64,000 bases of DNA from Bifidobacterium jacchi (GTDB lineage Bacteria > Actinomycetota > Actinomycetes > Actinomycetales > Bifidobacteriaceae): the NCBI RefSeq assembly GCF_009078285.1, contig NZ_RQSP01000012.1, positions 1 to 64,000 on the forward strand. Reading direction: 5' to 3'. Under the pieces are notes generated by a model. It was not told where the DNA came from, did not search any database, and saw only the letters and a program-made list of their open reading frames with translations. The position numbers and the translations under genes were made by a program. Of this stretch, positions 32,771 to 42,993 are shown one piece after another (within the stretch, counting starts at the first letter, position 1; every line of letters starts with the position of its first letter).

Positions 32771-34156
32771 CTATTGCCGCGTAAGCCGGTCCCGCCAGTC
32801 GAATGCGAGATCGTACAGCCATCGGCAATGCAGAAAAAGCCGTAATCTCAGCCTCGCCGTGGACGATACCGGAGCGTCGAGCGCGGCCGCGGAAAGCCGA
32901 CGAACCTGCCTGACGACCTGCCGGTCGCTGGCGATCCGCCAAGCCGATTCTCGCTCCGATTCCCGTTCCGATTCCCGTTCCGACTCTCGTTCCGACTCTC
33001 GTTCCGGTTCCCGCCCGACCGGTCGGCTCATCGCGCGCAGCAGCCGATGCAATCGCATGTATTGCACCGACTGCTGGTAGGCGAGCAGCGACGCGGGAAC
33101 GCGATCGGCGAACAGCAGGGCGCATGATTGGGCGAACAGATCGATGGCGCGCGCGAAATCATCCGCATGCCGCCGCGTCGGATGCGCAGGATGCGACAGC
33201 GAATCGCTGCGCATGCGGTACCAGTAGATCGGCTCCGTCAGGGTGGCCACGCGGTCGGCGTGGACGACAAGCGGCGCGATCGACTCCAGATCCTCGTAGA
33301 CGCGGCCGATGGAGAACGGGTGCGTCAGATAGAAGTCCCGTGACGCCAGCTTCCCCCACGCGGTCATCGACAGTCTGCCCGCAAGAATCGCCGTCATCGC
33401 CTCGTCGGGCGTGACGACGGTGCAGGGGACAGTGGTTGTGCGCGGGACGGCTGCCTCCTGCTCGCCGTCTTCGGAATCGCGTGCAAGCGTCGCCGAAGTG
33501 CCGATCACCAGCGGCCGCGTGACCCCGCCGAGCGCCGTCAGCCCATGCCACAGCGACGTCAGATAGTTCGGCCGCACCTTGTCGTCGCCGTCCACGAACG
33601 TGACATAGCGCCCGGTTGCCAGCTGCACGCCCAGATTGCGCGCAGCCGACAGCCCCTGATTGGCGGTGTGGACGACGCGCAGACGTATCCATTGCGGCGG
33701 TCGGTTCGGCGGCCGTTGTTGCTGTTGCTGTTGCTGTTGTTGCGGCTGCTGCTGTTGCTGGAAGCGCGCGTCGATGTCGTCGAGTATCGCCGCGGTGCCG
33801 TCGGTCGAACCGTCGTCGATGATGATGATTTCCGCGCCGCCGCCGGTGGGATCGCCGCCATCGATCGGCTGCATCGTCAACAGTGACATGACGCAATCGC
33901 GCGCGTATGGCGCCACGTTGAACATCGGCACGATGACGGATATCAGCGGCGATGCCGAAGCTGAAATCCGAGATGCTTCTTCATTCGTGGCATTGCCGGT
34001 AATGCAGTTGCCTATACCGTGGTCCATAACGATGTTCGCACTGCCGCACGTGCTGTCCGCGACGCTGCGACGCGCGTTCCCGTTCGCCTCGTGGTCTGCC
34101 GCGGCATTCACCTGATCATTCGCCGCGCGCATCGCCCTGATGTCCCGTTCCGTCAT
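32771..34156 (-). CDS. Family 2 glycosyltransferase with polyglutamine and ERES repeats
   Basis: 461-residue GT-A enzyme. VIVPMFNVAPYARDCV and IIIIDDGSTDG (nucleotide-sugar site), then NQGLSAARNLG and VTFVDGDDKV (metal-binding DxD-like) mark the family. A run of about 14 Gln broken by one Pro (about 133-147) lies in the loop after IDDGSTDG, and the C-terminus has about six ERES tetrapeptides. ATG 34156 is chosen from a GGGAG upstream. It converges on the peptidase gene and follows the nucleotidyltransferase gene by 52 bases. Confidence 0.85.
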   Translation of the reverse strand: MTERDIRAMRAANDQVNAAADHEANGNARRSVADSTCGSANIVMDHGIGNCITGNATNEEASRISASASPLISVIVPMFNVAPYARDCVMSLLTMQPIDGGDPTGGGAEIIIIDDGSTDGTAAILDDIDARFQQQQQPQQQQQQQQQRPPNRPPQWIRLRVVHTANQGLSAARNLGVQLATGRYVTFVDGDDKVRPNYLTSLWHGLTALGGVTRPLVIGTSATLARDSEDGEQEAAVPRTTTVPCTVVTPDEAMTAILAGRLSMTAWGKLASRDFYLTHPFSIGRVYEDLESIAPLVVHADRVATLTEPIYWYRMRSDSLSHPAHPTRRHADDFARAIDLFAQSCALLFADRVPASLLAYQQSVQYMRLHRLLRAMSRPVGREPERESERESERESERESERESAWRIASDRQVVRQVRRLSAAALDAPVSSTARLRLRLFLHCRWLYDLAFDWRDRLTRQ

Positions 34157-34208
34157 GTCTCCCGTCTCGTCCGTTCGGTTTGCGTCCGTTCGATTTACGC
34201 TCACCCGC

Positions 34209-35759
34209 TTATTGTCCGCTTGATTTGCGCCCGCCCAGTCGCTGCAGTTCGTCGCGCAGCTGATCGGGCCGCCGCCGCAGCGACACGAACACACGATACA
34301 GCGGGGAGATGGGAATTAGCCAAGGATGCCTGGCGAATAGCGGGTAGAAACCGACCAGTTCGCTGCGCTCGGGGTACAGTCGCCGCCAGATGTATCGAAG
34401 ACGTGCTGCGATCGGCATGCGTCGCCCTGATCCCGTGCTTGCATCGTCGGCTGCGGCATCGCCATCCCCGGAGCCGTCGATGCCGCCTTCCGCCCGCCCG
34501 ATGCGCGCGTACCGCTCCGGCATGTCGGCGTTTTCGCCCAGCGCGCGCTGCATGCGCATCTGCTGCTGGTGCTCGGCGGTGCCGTAGGTGCCGCTGTCGA
34601 GCATGTAGAGGAACAGCGCCGCGTCGTCATTGCCGATGCGCGCACCGCCGAACAGCGCTTCGGCGAGATGCCGCACGCGCCGCTCGAAGTCGGTCAGACC
34701 CAGCTTCGACAGCTCATCATTGATATACCGCCAATCCGCGCCGCTCTGCCGCTGGCCGCCCTGCTTGCTCTGCGATTCGCTCGATTCGCTCTGCTGCTCG
34801 CTCTGCGATTCACCGGATTCGTCCGGCCTGCCCATCCGATCCAGCAGCACCCGCTCGTCGACCACGAACCGCAGACCGCACCCGCCGATCGCATAGTGCT
34901 TCTGCATGTGCGTGATATGGAACAGATACTGATCCTCCAACGACCAGCGCATCAGATGCGGATCGGCGGCATCGGGCTGCGCGCGCCGCCACGGATTGGC
35001 GTAGTAGTCGTGGATTGCGCCGCGATAGCGCATCTCCAGCATGCGATGCATCTCGAACGAGAGGAACGGCTTTTTGATGAAGCCGGTGTCGCTTTCCGTG
35101 TCCTCGCTGATGTCGTAGCCGTCCGCGCTCATCACGTCGATGACGATCCGTCGCAGCCGTTCGTCGGCATCGGTGTCGCGCACCGGCTGCCACGTACCGT
35201 CCGACCCACGTTCGATGAACCCCACAAGTATGTCGTTGTCGCTCATCGAACGCATGCCCGGCTGGGGGTAGTACGTGGCGGTGTGCACGCCCTTGAGCGG
35301 CATGGAGGAGATGCCGCGCGCCGAAAGCTGCGCGAGGATGCGCTCGCGGGCCATGTCGAACGTGATCTGCCGGTACAGGGTGAGGTTCGCCTCGTTCTCC
35401 CAGACGCTGGCGATGGCGGCCGGCACGCTTGCGACGAGTGCCGGGTCGGTGTTGACGCCCATCCAGCTGATCGCCTGCAGGCTTTGCGCTGCGGCGAGCG
35501 CGTGGATGCGCGCCCACCGGTTGGCGGTGGCGGTGCCCAAGTCGGCTGCATCAGTGCCGCCGTCGCCGCCGCTGAGATTCGTCTCACCATGCGTCCCCAG
35601 TGCGGCGCGTACCAGACCCATCAGCATCAGTCCGTCGCGGGCGCGTTCGGCGGACAGCGCTCGTTGGGCGGAGGGTGCGATATCCGCGATATCACAGGCT
35701 TGTTCCGGCGTGTCGCAGGGTGGTGTCGTGGTCTGTGGCACGGCATTGGTTGTATTCAC
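34209..35759 (-). CDS. Nucleotidyltransferase family protein (NTP_transf_5-like)
   Basis: 516-residue protein. SSMPLKGVHTATYYP (151-165) and RSMSDNDILV (170-179) match the family often found with HPrK-like kinases and PqqD proteins in peptide-modification clusters and EPS loci. A Ser/Gln/Glu tract (about 315-340) and an Asp/Ala/Gly tract (about 435-455) are low-complexity insertions. The substrate is unknown; relatives are thought to transfer nucleotides to peptides or glycans. It is divergent from the EPS operon, with a 294-bp shared upstream region. Confidence 0.75.
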   Translation of the reverse strand: MNTTNAVPQTTTPPCDTPEQACDIADIAPSAQRALSAERARDGLMLMGLVRAALGTHGETNLSGGDGGTDAADLGTATANRWARIHALAAAQSLQAISWMGVNTDPALVASVPAAIASVWENEANLTLYRQITFDMARERILAQLSARGISSMPLKGVHTATYYPQPGMRSMSDNDILVGFIERGSDGTWQPVRDTDADERLRRIVIDVMSADGYDISEDTESDTGFIKKPFLSFEMHRMLEMRYRGAIHDYYANPWRRAQPDAADPHLMRWSLEDQYLFHITHMQKHYAIGGCGLRFVVDERVLLDRMGRPDESGESQSEQQSESSESQSKQGGQRQSGADWRYINDELSKLGLTDFERRVRHLAEALFGGARIGNDDAALFLYMLDSGTYGTAEHQQQMRMQRALGENADMPERYARIGRAEGGIDGSGDGDAAADDASTGSGRRMPIAARLRYIWRRLYPERSELVGFYPLFARHPWLIPISPLYRVFVSLRRRPDQLRDELQRLGGRKSSGQ

Positions 35760-36053
35760 GACAGTGCACCCCCATTTTGCCCCCTTGATTGGGCTCCGAT
35801 CGTCCTGACACGGTCTTGGTATAGTCCATCTCCTGATGATATCGTATCCGGTGCATGCATTTCCGGTCGGACGCTTGACGATGTGGGTCAGCGGGTGGAA
35901 TCTGTCGTGGCTGTGTGTTCGTCTTCCGGCGTTTATATGGGATTCATGCGGGGTTCATGTGCGGTCTCGCGCGTACATGAGGACATGTATGGTGTTGCTG
36001 TAATCGTGCTGGGAGGGCATTGTCTCCTGGCGGTGCGGTGGAAGACTGAAGAG

Positions 36054-37643
36054 GTGAGTGATTTGATCAAGAGGAAGAGCGGTGCCTCGGTGCCGTCCTC
36101 TGCCGTGTCTGACGGAATTCTTCAATCCGTTGAGGGGGCGAATGATTCGAGTCTTCGCGGACTGTCCCGCGTGCTCTATTGGCGGTCGTTCGTCAATCTT
36201 GCTCTGATGTTCACCGATGCCGCGATGTTTCTGGTTGCCGGCGCCACCGTACTGAACATTCGCCACGAGAACGGCGAGCTGTATTCGCTGCGTTACGGCT
36301 GGGATGTCGATATCACTTTCTATCTGCTGGCCATGTCGGTGGTCTGGGTGCTGTGCCTGCGCGGGGTGGGGCTGTATCACCGCCATGTGATGGGCGACGG
36401 GTATCAGGTCAATCCGCTGCTGCTCAAGGGCGCCTTCTTCTGCTGGGCGTTCCAGTGCGCGCTGTGCTTCATACTCAATCTCACGCTCACGCTCTCGTCG
36501 GTGACGATAGTCTCGCTGCTGACCTGGGTGCTGACGATGTTCGCGCGGGTGCTGACACGCCTGTTCATCACGCGCAGCCGCCGCAAGGGCGTCTATTCCT
36601 ATGGCACGGTGGTGGTCGGCTCGCCGGCCGGCATCGGTCGCGCGCTGCAGTTCCTCAACCAGCGCTCGCAGCTCAACTACCGTCCGGTCGCGGTGTGCCC
36701 GATTCGGCTGAATCCGCAGACCGGCGCGGTCGAAGAGGAACCTGACCATTCGATGCTGCACGCCTACATGCATATCCATGGCGATGATCATCTGCCGATT
36801 CTGCGGTATTCTCCGAATCTGGGATCGGCGGTCGTCGATGCGCAGGCGCAGACGGTGATGGTGTGCGATGTGATCAAGCGGTTCTCCGACGCGTTCGACA
36901 CGTTTGCGGTGACCATGGAATCGCTGGGACTTGAGGTGGCGCTCATCACCTCCGCTGCGGACGTCGCCGGCCATGAGACGCAGGTGCGCCAGATTCAGGG
37001 CACGACGGTGATCACGCTGCGTCTGCCGCAGTATTCCGCGGGAACGCGGTTCATCAAGCGCGTGTTCGATCTGATCGTCTCGTCGCTGGCCATCGTGCTG
37101 TCGCTGATCGTCACCATTCCGGTGGCCATCGCCATCAAGCTTGAGGACGGCGGTCCGGTGTTCTACCGGCAGAAGCGCATCGGGCTGCGTGGCCGTCCGT
37201 TCGAGATGATCAAGTTCCGTTCCATGGTCACCAACGCCGACGCGCTCAAGGCGAAGCTCGCCCATGAGACCGGGCAGGAGAATCGGTTCATCTTCAAGAT
37301 GAAGAACGATCCGCGCATCACCAAGGTCGGCCACTTCATACGCCGCTTCTCCATCGATGAGCTGCCGCAGTTCCTCAACGTGTTCAAGGGCGACATGTCG
37401 GTCGTCGGCCCCCGCCCGCCGCTGCCGGAGGAATACGCCCGCTACAATCCGGTGTACGCCACGCGCATGCTGGTCAAGCCCGGCATCACAGGCCCGTGGC
37501 AGGTCTCCGGCCGGTCCGATCTGTCCGCCGAGGAAAGCGAGCAGCTTGACGTGGCATATGTGCAGAGCTGGTCGATCATGGGCGACATCATGCTGATGTT
37601 CCGTACCGTTTCCGCCGTACTCATGCAGAAGGGCGCCTACTGA
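36054..37643 (+). CDS. Undecaprenyl-phosphate glycosyl-1-phosphate transferase (EPS initiation)
   Basis: About 529 residues; starts EPS repeat-unit synthesis by moving a sugar phosphate to the lipid carrier. The N-terminal half has four to five membrane spans and a Rossmann-like region. The catalytic C-terminal third carries KRVFDLIVSSLAI, GPVFYRQKRIG, FEMIKFRSM, DELPQFLNV, VGPRPPLP and KPGITGPWQVSGRSD. The start is uncertain: GTG 36054 or GTG 36033, neither with a strong ribosome binding site. The next gene overlaps its stop, so it leads the EPS operon. Confidence 0.88.
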   Translation: MSDLIKRKSGASVPSSAVSDGILQSVEGANDSSLRGLSRVLYWRSFVNLALMFTDAAMFLVAGATVLNIRHENGELYSLRYGWDVDITFYLLAMSVVWVLCLRGVGLYHRHVMGDGYQVNPLLLKGAFFCWAFQCALCFILNLTLTLSSVTIVSLLTWVLTMFARVLTRLFITRSRRKGVYSYGTVVVGSPAGIGRALQFLNQRSQLNYRPVAVCPIRLNPQTGAVEEEPDHSMLHAYMHIHGDDHLPILRYSPNLGSAVVDAQAQTVMVCDVIKRFSDAFDTFAVTMESLGLEVALITSAADVAGHETQVRQIQGTTVITLRLPQYSAGTRFIKRVFDLIVSSLAIVLSLIVTIPVAIAIKLEDGGPVFYRQKRIGLRGRPFEMIKFRSMVTNADALKAKLAHETGQENRFIFKMKNDPRITKVGHFIRRFSIDELPQFLNVFKGDMSVVGPRPPLPEEYARYNPVYATRMLVKPGITGPWQVSGRSDLSAEESEQLDVAYVQSWSIMGDIMLMFRTVSAVLMQKGAY

Positions 37644-39820
37644 TGACGAATGAAGAATCCGAAGCCGACTCGGCTCCTCTAATGCCGCCGTTGCCGCCGC
37701 AACAGCCACGGCCGCCGCAGCGCAGCGAATCGCGGTCCCCTCAATCCCATACGCCGCTGACGCCGCCGGAACCGCCGGCTCAGCCCGATCCGCAAACCTC
37801 CCATGAGCCGCCGTCTCCGCCCGAGCCGCCGGCTACCCATGAGCCGCCCGTCGTGCACGTTTCCCATACGATTCCCGAGGCGGTCATCGACGGAGCCGAC
37901 GATGCCGATGTCGTCGCCGCGCCGGACCTTTCCGGATTCACCAAGGCGGCCCTGCACGCCGATGCGACCGCGCACGGCTCCAGCATGCACCGCCGTCGCA
38001 TGAGCGCCGAGCACATCGCGCGCATCCGTCGCAAACGCCGTCGCCGCCGCATCCTCATCGCCGTCGGGGTGCTGCTGCTCGCGCTGATCGCCTACATCGC
38101 GTACATCGGGTGGTCCGCGATCAAGGTCAAGAACGCCGTCACCCAGGCCTTGCAGGGCGCGACCTCCGCCCAGAACGCCATCAACTCCGGCGATCCCTCA
38201 GCCATCGCCGGCGCGGTCGGGCAGCTTTCGCAGGGCATCGACGCGGCCTGGAACGAGACGAGTTCGCCCGCCTGGGCACCGCTGGAATGGATTCCGTACT
38301 TCGGCGGCGACGTGGCGACCGCCCGCGACACGATCGACATTCTCCATGACGTATCGACGGACGCATTGCCCGGACTGGCGCGCGCGGCAAGCACGCTCAA
38401 GCTCGACTCGATCAGCGTCAAGGACTCCACCGTCTCCATGCCGGGGCTCGCGGCGAGCGCGCCCGATCTCGCGCAGGCGGCAAGCTCGCTGAACGAGGCG
38501 AAGGTGGAGCTCAACAATCTTTCACGACCGCACATCGGCCAGCTCGCCGACGCGCTCGACAAGGCGCGCAGCGGATTCGACACGATCGCCGGCACGGTGG
38601 ACGTGTTCTCCCGCATCGCGCAGACCGCTCCAAGCATGCTGGATCTGAACAATCAGGATGAACGCACGTATCTGGTGATCGCGCAGAACAACGCCGAGCT
38701 GCGTCCGACCGGCGGTCTTCCCGGCTCGTGGGGCACGCTCACGGCCAAAGGCGGCAAGCTCACGCTCTCCGGATTCGTGCCCGAAACCGATCTGCCGCTG
38801 CTCAAGGAGCCGGTCAGCGAGGAGGATAGCGAGGAGCTGGGCCTGTTCGGCCCGAATCTGACCCTCAAACCGCATGATGTGAACTTCACGCCCGACTATC
38901 CGCGTGCCGCGAAGATCGCGTCCGACATGTGGAAGAAGGCGAAGGGCCAGCAGGTGGACGGCGTCATCATGATCGATCCGGTGCTGCTGCAGAACCTGCT
39001 TGCAGTGACGGGCGGATTCACCTCCAACGGCGTCACGTTCGACGGCACCAATACGGTGAAGCTGCTGCTGCACGACAGCTATTTCCAGCATCTGACGCCG
39101 AACGAGCAGGATGCGCTGTTCTCGATGGTGGCGCACGACGCGTTCATGCATGTGCTCAGCGCATCGAACGGGCAGTCCGTGGCGTTGATCAAGGCGGTGA
39201 TGAACTCCGTCAACGACGGTCACCTCTACGTGTGGTCGGCCAGCGGCGACGAGCAGGTGCACATCTCGGGCACTGCGATTTCGGGCGAGCTGGAGACCAA
39301 GCCGGCCGAGCCGACCGCCAGCGTGTACTTCTCCGATGGCACGCAGGGCAAGATGGACTGGTATCTCGATCGCACCGTCACCGCCGAGCGCGTCGCCTCG
39401 CCGGACGGCGACGAAGGGTCGGAGCGCTATACGCTTCACGTGACGATGCGCAACACGCTTGCCGCGTCCGAGGTGGATTCGCTGCCCGCCTACGTCTCCG
39501 GCGAGGGCATGTCGGAACGTGACGCGTCGATCAAGCCGGGCGAGATCGTGACCATGGTGTACGTGTATGCGCCCGCCGAAGGCCGCATGACCGGATGGAA
39601 GCTGCCCGGCGACGCCAAGTTCGACATGCTCACCACGCACAAGGAGCTGACCGTCGCCGCGAAGAAGGTGACGCTCAAGCCCGGCGAATCGTATTCGTTC
39701 GACGTGACCGTCGCCGCGTCCCCCAAGGGTTCCGGCGCGGGACTGACCGTGCGCCAGACGCCGCGCATCGACGGCAAGCCGTCCGTGCAGTGGATCTCCT
39801 CGAAGAAGGACGATCAGTGA
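37643..39820 (+). CDS. DUF4012 membrane-anchored protein
   Basis: 725-residue protein. A Pro/Glu-rich cytoplasmic tail (residues 1-75) and an Arg-rich stretch precede one membrane span near 135-155. The long extracellular region has DUF4012 features: YLVIAQNNAELRPTGGLPGS, VDGVIMIDPVLLQNLL and LKPGESYSFDV. Such proteins are common in actinobacterial EPS loci and are thought to act at the cell surface. The start codon shares one base with the previous stop. Function is unproven. Confidence 0.8.
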   Translation: MTNEESEADSAPLMPPLPPQQPRPPQRSESRSPQSHTPLTPPEPPAQPDPQTSHEPPSPPEPPATHEPPVVHVSHTIPEAVIDGADDADVVAAPDLSGFTKAALHADATAHGSSMHRRRMSAEHIARIRRKRRRRRILIAVGVLLLALIAYIAYIGWSAIKVKNAVTQALQGATSAQNAINSGDPSAIAGAVGQLSQGIDAAWNETSSPAWAPLEWIPYFGGDVATARDTIDILHDVSTDALPGLARAASTLKLDSISVKDSTVSMPGLAASAPDLAQAASSLNEAKVELNNLSRPHIGQLADALDKARSGFDTIAGTVDVFSRIAQTAPSMLDLNNQDERTYLVIAQNNAELRPTGGLPGSWGTLTAKGGKLTLSGFVPETDLPLLKEPVSEEDSEELGLFGPNLTLKPHDVNFTPDYPRAAKIASDMWKKAKGQQVDGVIMIDPVLLQNLLAVTGGFTSNGVTFDGTNTVKLLLHDSYFQHLTPNEQDALFSMVAHDAFMHVLSASNGQSVALIKAVMNSVNDGHLYVWSASGDEQVHISGTAISGELETKPAEPTASVYFSDGTQGKMDWYLDRTVTAERVASPDGDEGSERYTLHVTMRNTLAASEVDSLPAYVSGEGMSERDASIKPGEIVTMVYVYAPAEGRMTGWKLPGDAKFDMLTTHKELTVAAKKVTLKPGESYSFDVTVAASPKGSGAGLTVRQTPRIDGKPSVQWISSKKDDQ

Positions 39821-40047
39821 GCGGCGACAACGCGTATGCATCGCGCACGTGTGGTCTTTGTGGTGACCTTGCGCGCACGCGCGCGAATATACGAGACCGT
39901 CGTTATGATGGTGCAACGTATTCGTTGCTGTACCGCAGACTCCTGTGAACCAGCAGGATTCCTTGCATCAATGCATGCCAAATATACGACAATACCTAAG
40001 CGTCGCACATTGTTCAGGGATATGAAGGGAAAGAAAGGGCAATCGAG

Positions 40048-41547
40048 GTGAACATCACCGAACTGTTGAAGATTCTCAGGAAATTCTGGATTCTTGAAAT
40101 CGTCATCTTCGCTGCAGTGACCGGTCTAGCCACCTGGCAGGTCAAGTCCGAGCCCCCGGTCTACTCGGCATCCACGCAGGTGCTCGTGCGCACGCAGGCC
40201 GGCAACACCGATCTGAGCGCGGTGAACGCCAACCTGTACGCCATCAGCAACCAGATGAGCACGTACACGTCGCTGGTGAAGACCGAATCGGTGCTGCAGC
40301 CGGTGATCGACCACCTCGGTCTCAAGACCACCGTCGGCGGTTTGGCCGGTAGCGTCAATGCCGAAGTCGGCAACGGCACGCTGATGACCATCACGGCCAA
40401 CAACACCGATCCGCAGACCGCCGCCGACATCGCCAACGAGATCGCGACCAGCCTGCAGGACCTCATCGTCAACGACCTGTACACCGATGGCGGCAAGCTC
40501 ACCACCCCCATCGAGTTCAACGTGGTCCAGAAGGCGTATGCGCCGGGCGCTCCGATTTCGCCGAACATTCCGGCCGGTATCGCCACCGGCGCCGCCATTG
40601 GCTTGGCGCTGGCCGTGTTCGTGGCGCTGGCACTCGGTCTGATGGATCAGAAGATTCGTCAGGTATCCGACGTCGAATCGTTGGTTGATGCTCCGGTGTT
40701 GGGCATGATTCCGCGCAATCCGGTATTCGCCGGCTCGGCCCCCGTCATCGTCGCCCAGCCGGGCGGCGCCGCAGCCGAGTCGATCCGCCGCATCGCCGCC
40801 AACCTCATGTTCGTCGTGCCGCAGGATGCGCCGGTCACCAACGTGGTCGTCGTCACCTCCGGTGCGGCCAACGAGGGCAAGAGCACGCTGTCGGCGAATC
40901 TGGCCGCTGCCTATGCCGAGAAGGGCGATTCGGTGCTGCTGATCGACGCCGATCTGCGCAAGCCTTCGATCGACAAGTACCTTGGCATCAACGGCGCGGT
41001 CGGCCTGACGCATCTGATCACCGGTCAGGCGGATTCCAAGACCGTGATCCAGCGCTACTGGAAGCGCAACTTCCACGTGCTGCCCGCCGGCACCCGTTCC
41101 GCGAATCCGAGCCTGCTGCTCAACTCCTCGACGATGCACAAGGCGCTGGAGCAACTGTCCGGCTACTACGACCACATCATCATCGACACCACGCCGATGG
41201 ACGTGGCCAACGACGCCGCCGTCTTCGCCAAGGAAGGCGGACTGGTGGTGCTGGTCGTCGGCCAGAACGTCGCCACGAAGCGCTCGCTGCGCGGCGTGAC
41301 CGGCGAATTCGGCATGATCGACGCGAAGATCACCGGCGTGGTCGTCAACTACGCGCAGGAAAGCAAACGCAAGGGCAAGAGCTACTACTACTATTCGGAC
41401 GACGACGGCAAGGCCGTCACCACCGTCAAGGACGCGCCCGCAGTGTCCGAGGCGGCCGTCGCCAAGGCCATCACGCCGGACATGCCTTCCGGTGTCGCAG
41501 GCGGCGATGTGCATGTGCAGGCGCCGGCGATTCCCAAGCAGCACTGA
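40048..41547 (+). CDS. Polysaccharide chain-length regulator fused to tyrosine (BY) kinase
   Basis: 499-residue Wzz/CapA-CapB type protein controlling polymer length. Two membrane spans (about 14-32 and 185-207) flank the extracellular Wzz domain. The cytoplasmic kinase has Walker A SGAANEGKST (281-290), A' LLIDADLRKP and Walker B HIIIDTTP. A tyrosine cluster, KSYYYYSDDD, follows the kinase domain and is the likely autophosphorylation site. It starts at GTG 40048. The 227-bp gap before it probably holds a separate promoter. Confidence 0.9.
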   Translation: MNITELLKILRKFWILEIVIFAAVTGLATWQVKSEPPVYSASTQVLVRTQAGNTDLSAVNANLYAISNQMSTYTSLVKTESVLQPVIDHLGLKTTVGGLAGSVNAEVGNGTLMTITANNTDPQTAADIANEIATSLQDLIVNDLYTDGGKLTTPIEFNVVQKAYAPGAPISPNIPAGIATGAAIGLALAVFVALALGLMDQKIRQVSDVESLVDAPVLGMIPRNPVFAGSAPVIVAQPGGAAAESIRRIAANLMFVVPQDAPVTNVVVVTSGAANEGKSTLSANLAAAYAEKGDSVLLIDADLRKPSIDKYLGINGAVGLTHLITGQADSKTVIQRYWKRNFHVLPAGTRSANPSLLLNSSTMHKALEQLSGYYDHIIIDTTPMDVANDAAVFAKEGGLVVLVVGQNVATKRSLRGVTGEFGMIDAKITGVVVNYAQESKRKGKSYYYYSDDDGKAVTTVKDAPAVSEAAVAKAITPDMPSGVAGGDVHVQAPAIPKQH

Positions 41548-41706
41548 TCCGCAATTCAGCACTGATCCGCAATACCGACCAGCGGCACTGCCGGTGCATC
41601 TCGTCCGTAGGTCCGCGGCAGAGCGGTGGAGTTGAGCGGTGGCTCCGGTAGACGAGGGGCGTTGGCAAAGCCGACTGGGAGCAAGAGACTGGGAGAAGGA
41701 CAGGAA

Positions 41707-42993
41707 ATGGAGCGCAATCGCAGGATTCGCGTACTGCTCGTACTGGAGTCGCAGGGTGGCTCGCGGCGGCATGTGGTTGATCTGATTCACGGCCTTGACC
41801 AGTCCCGTTTCGAGCTTGCGCTGATCTACGGCACGTCGCGTATGGACGCGCAGTTCGTCGAGGGGCTTGATGATCTGCGCCGCTACGCCAAACTCATTCC
41901 CTGCGACGATCTGGTGCGCCCGATCTCGCCGAAGCATGAGCTCGCCGCGCTCAGGCAGGTGCGGCGCGTGATCCGCGCCTTCCGCCCGGACGTCGTGCAC
42001 TGCCACAGCTCCAAGGCGGGCATCATCGGGCGGCTGGCCGCCAAGCGTGAGCATGTGCCGCTCGTGTTCTACACACCGCACGCCTATTCGTTCCAAGCAC
42101 CGGAGTTCGGCGGGCGCAAGCGCGTGGTGTTCGTCGGACTGGAACGCTGGTTCAGTCGCCATGCCACCACGCGCACGTTCAACGTGTCCGCGGGGGAGCG
42201 TGATGCCGCCTTGGCCGAACGGCTCGACAAGCCGGGCAAGTTCCGCGTGATCGTCAACGGCATTCCCGATTCTCCGGTGCCGTCGCGCGCCGAGGCGCGT
42301 GAGATGCTCGGATTGGAATCATTGGGCGTGCCGGCCGGTGCCCCGGTGGTCGGCGTGACCGCACGCATGGTCGAGCAGAAGGATCCGATGACGTTCGCCC
42401 GCATCGCGGCGCGCGTGGTCGCGCAGCGCCCGGACGTGCACTTCTGCTATGTGGGCGACGGCCCGCTGGAGCCGCAGGTCGCGGCATGGCTTGCTGAGCG
42501 CGGCGTGGCCGATCATGTGCATCTGCTTGGCTATCGTCAGGATGCCGACGATGTGGTGGCCGCGTTCAACGTGTATCTGCTGACCTCGCTCTACGAGGGC
42601 ATGCCGTATTCGCTGATCGAAGCGCTGCGTGCCGGCGTGCCGATCGCGGCGACCCGGGTGACAGGCAACGACGAGGTGGTGTGTGAGTCCGCCAGCGGTG
42701 TGTCTGCCAGCGGCAAACCGGCAAGCGGTGCGGCGGCAAACGAAAAGCTGGCAAACGGCGCGTTGTTCCCGGTAGGCGACGACGAGGCCGGTGCGCAGGC
42801 CGTGCTGCGGCTGCTGGGCAATCCGCCGAGCCGCGAGCAGGTGCGGGCCACGTATCTGGAGCGGTTCACGCTGGATCGCATGGTTGCGGCGATCGCCGGC
42901 GAATATGAGGGTAACGGAAGCGTCGGCGGCACGAACGACGTGAACGCGGCGAACAAGGCAGATCAGGCAGGCAAGACGAGGAGCGCGGCATGA
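41707..42993 (+). CDS. GT4-type glycosyltransferase
   Basis: 428-residue GT-B enzyme for EPS repeat assembly. LVLESQGGSRRHVVDLI, the donor-domain RMVEQKDP, YVGDGPLEPQ and EGMPYSLIEALRAGVPI are family features. Between TGNDEVV and LFPVGDDE there is an insertion of about 25 residues with repeated SASG, KPASG and NEKLANG units. ATG 41707 has AAGGACAGGA upstream; the longer frame from 41626 is unlikely. The stop overlaps the next start by 4 bases. Confidence 0.88.
   Translation: MERNRRIRVLLVLESQGGSRRHVVDLIHGLDQSRFELALIYGTSRMDAQFVEGLDDLRRYAKLIPCDDLVRPISPKHELAALRQVRRVIRAFRPDVVHCHSSKAGIIGRLAAKREHVPLVFYTPHAYSFQAPEFGGRKRVVFVGLERWFSRHATTRTFNVSAGERDAALAERLDKPGKFRVIVNGIPDSPVPSRAEAREMLGLESLGVPAGAPVVGVTARMVEQKDPMTFARIAARVVAQRPDVHFCYVGDGPLEPQVAAWLAERGVADHVHLLGYRQDADDVVAAFNVYLLTSLYEGMPYSLIEALRAGVPIAATRVTGNDEVVCESASGVSASGKPASGAAANEKLANGALFPVGDDEAGAQAVLRLLGNPPSREQVRATYLERFTLDRMVAAIAGEYEGNGSVGGTNDVNAANKADQAGKTRSAA

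Noticed and set aside
34569-36053. Long upstream extension of the phosphoglycosyltransferase frame
   Set aside because: It runs antisense to the nucleotidyltransferase gene and through the promoter region; family members start near 36054.
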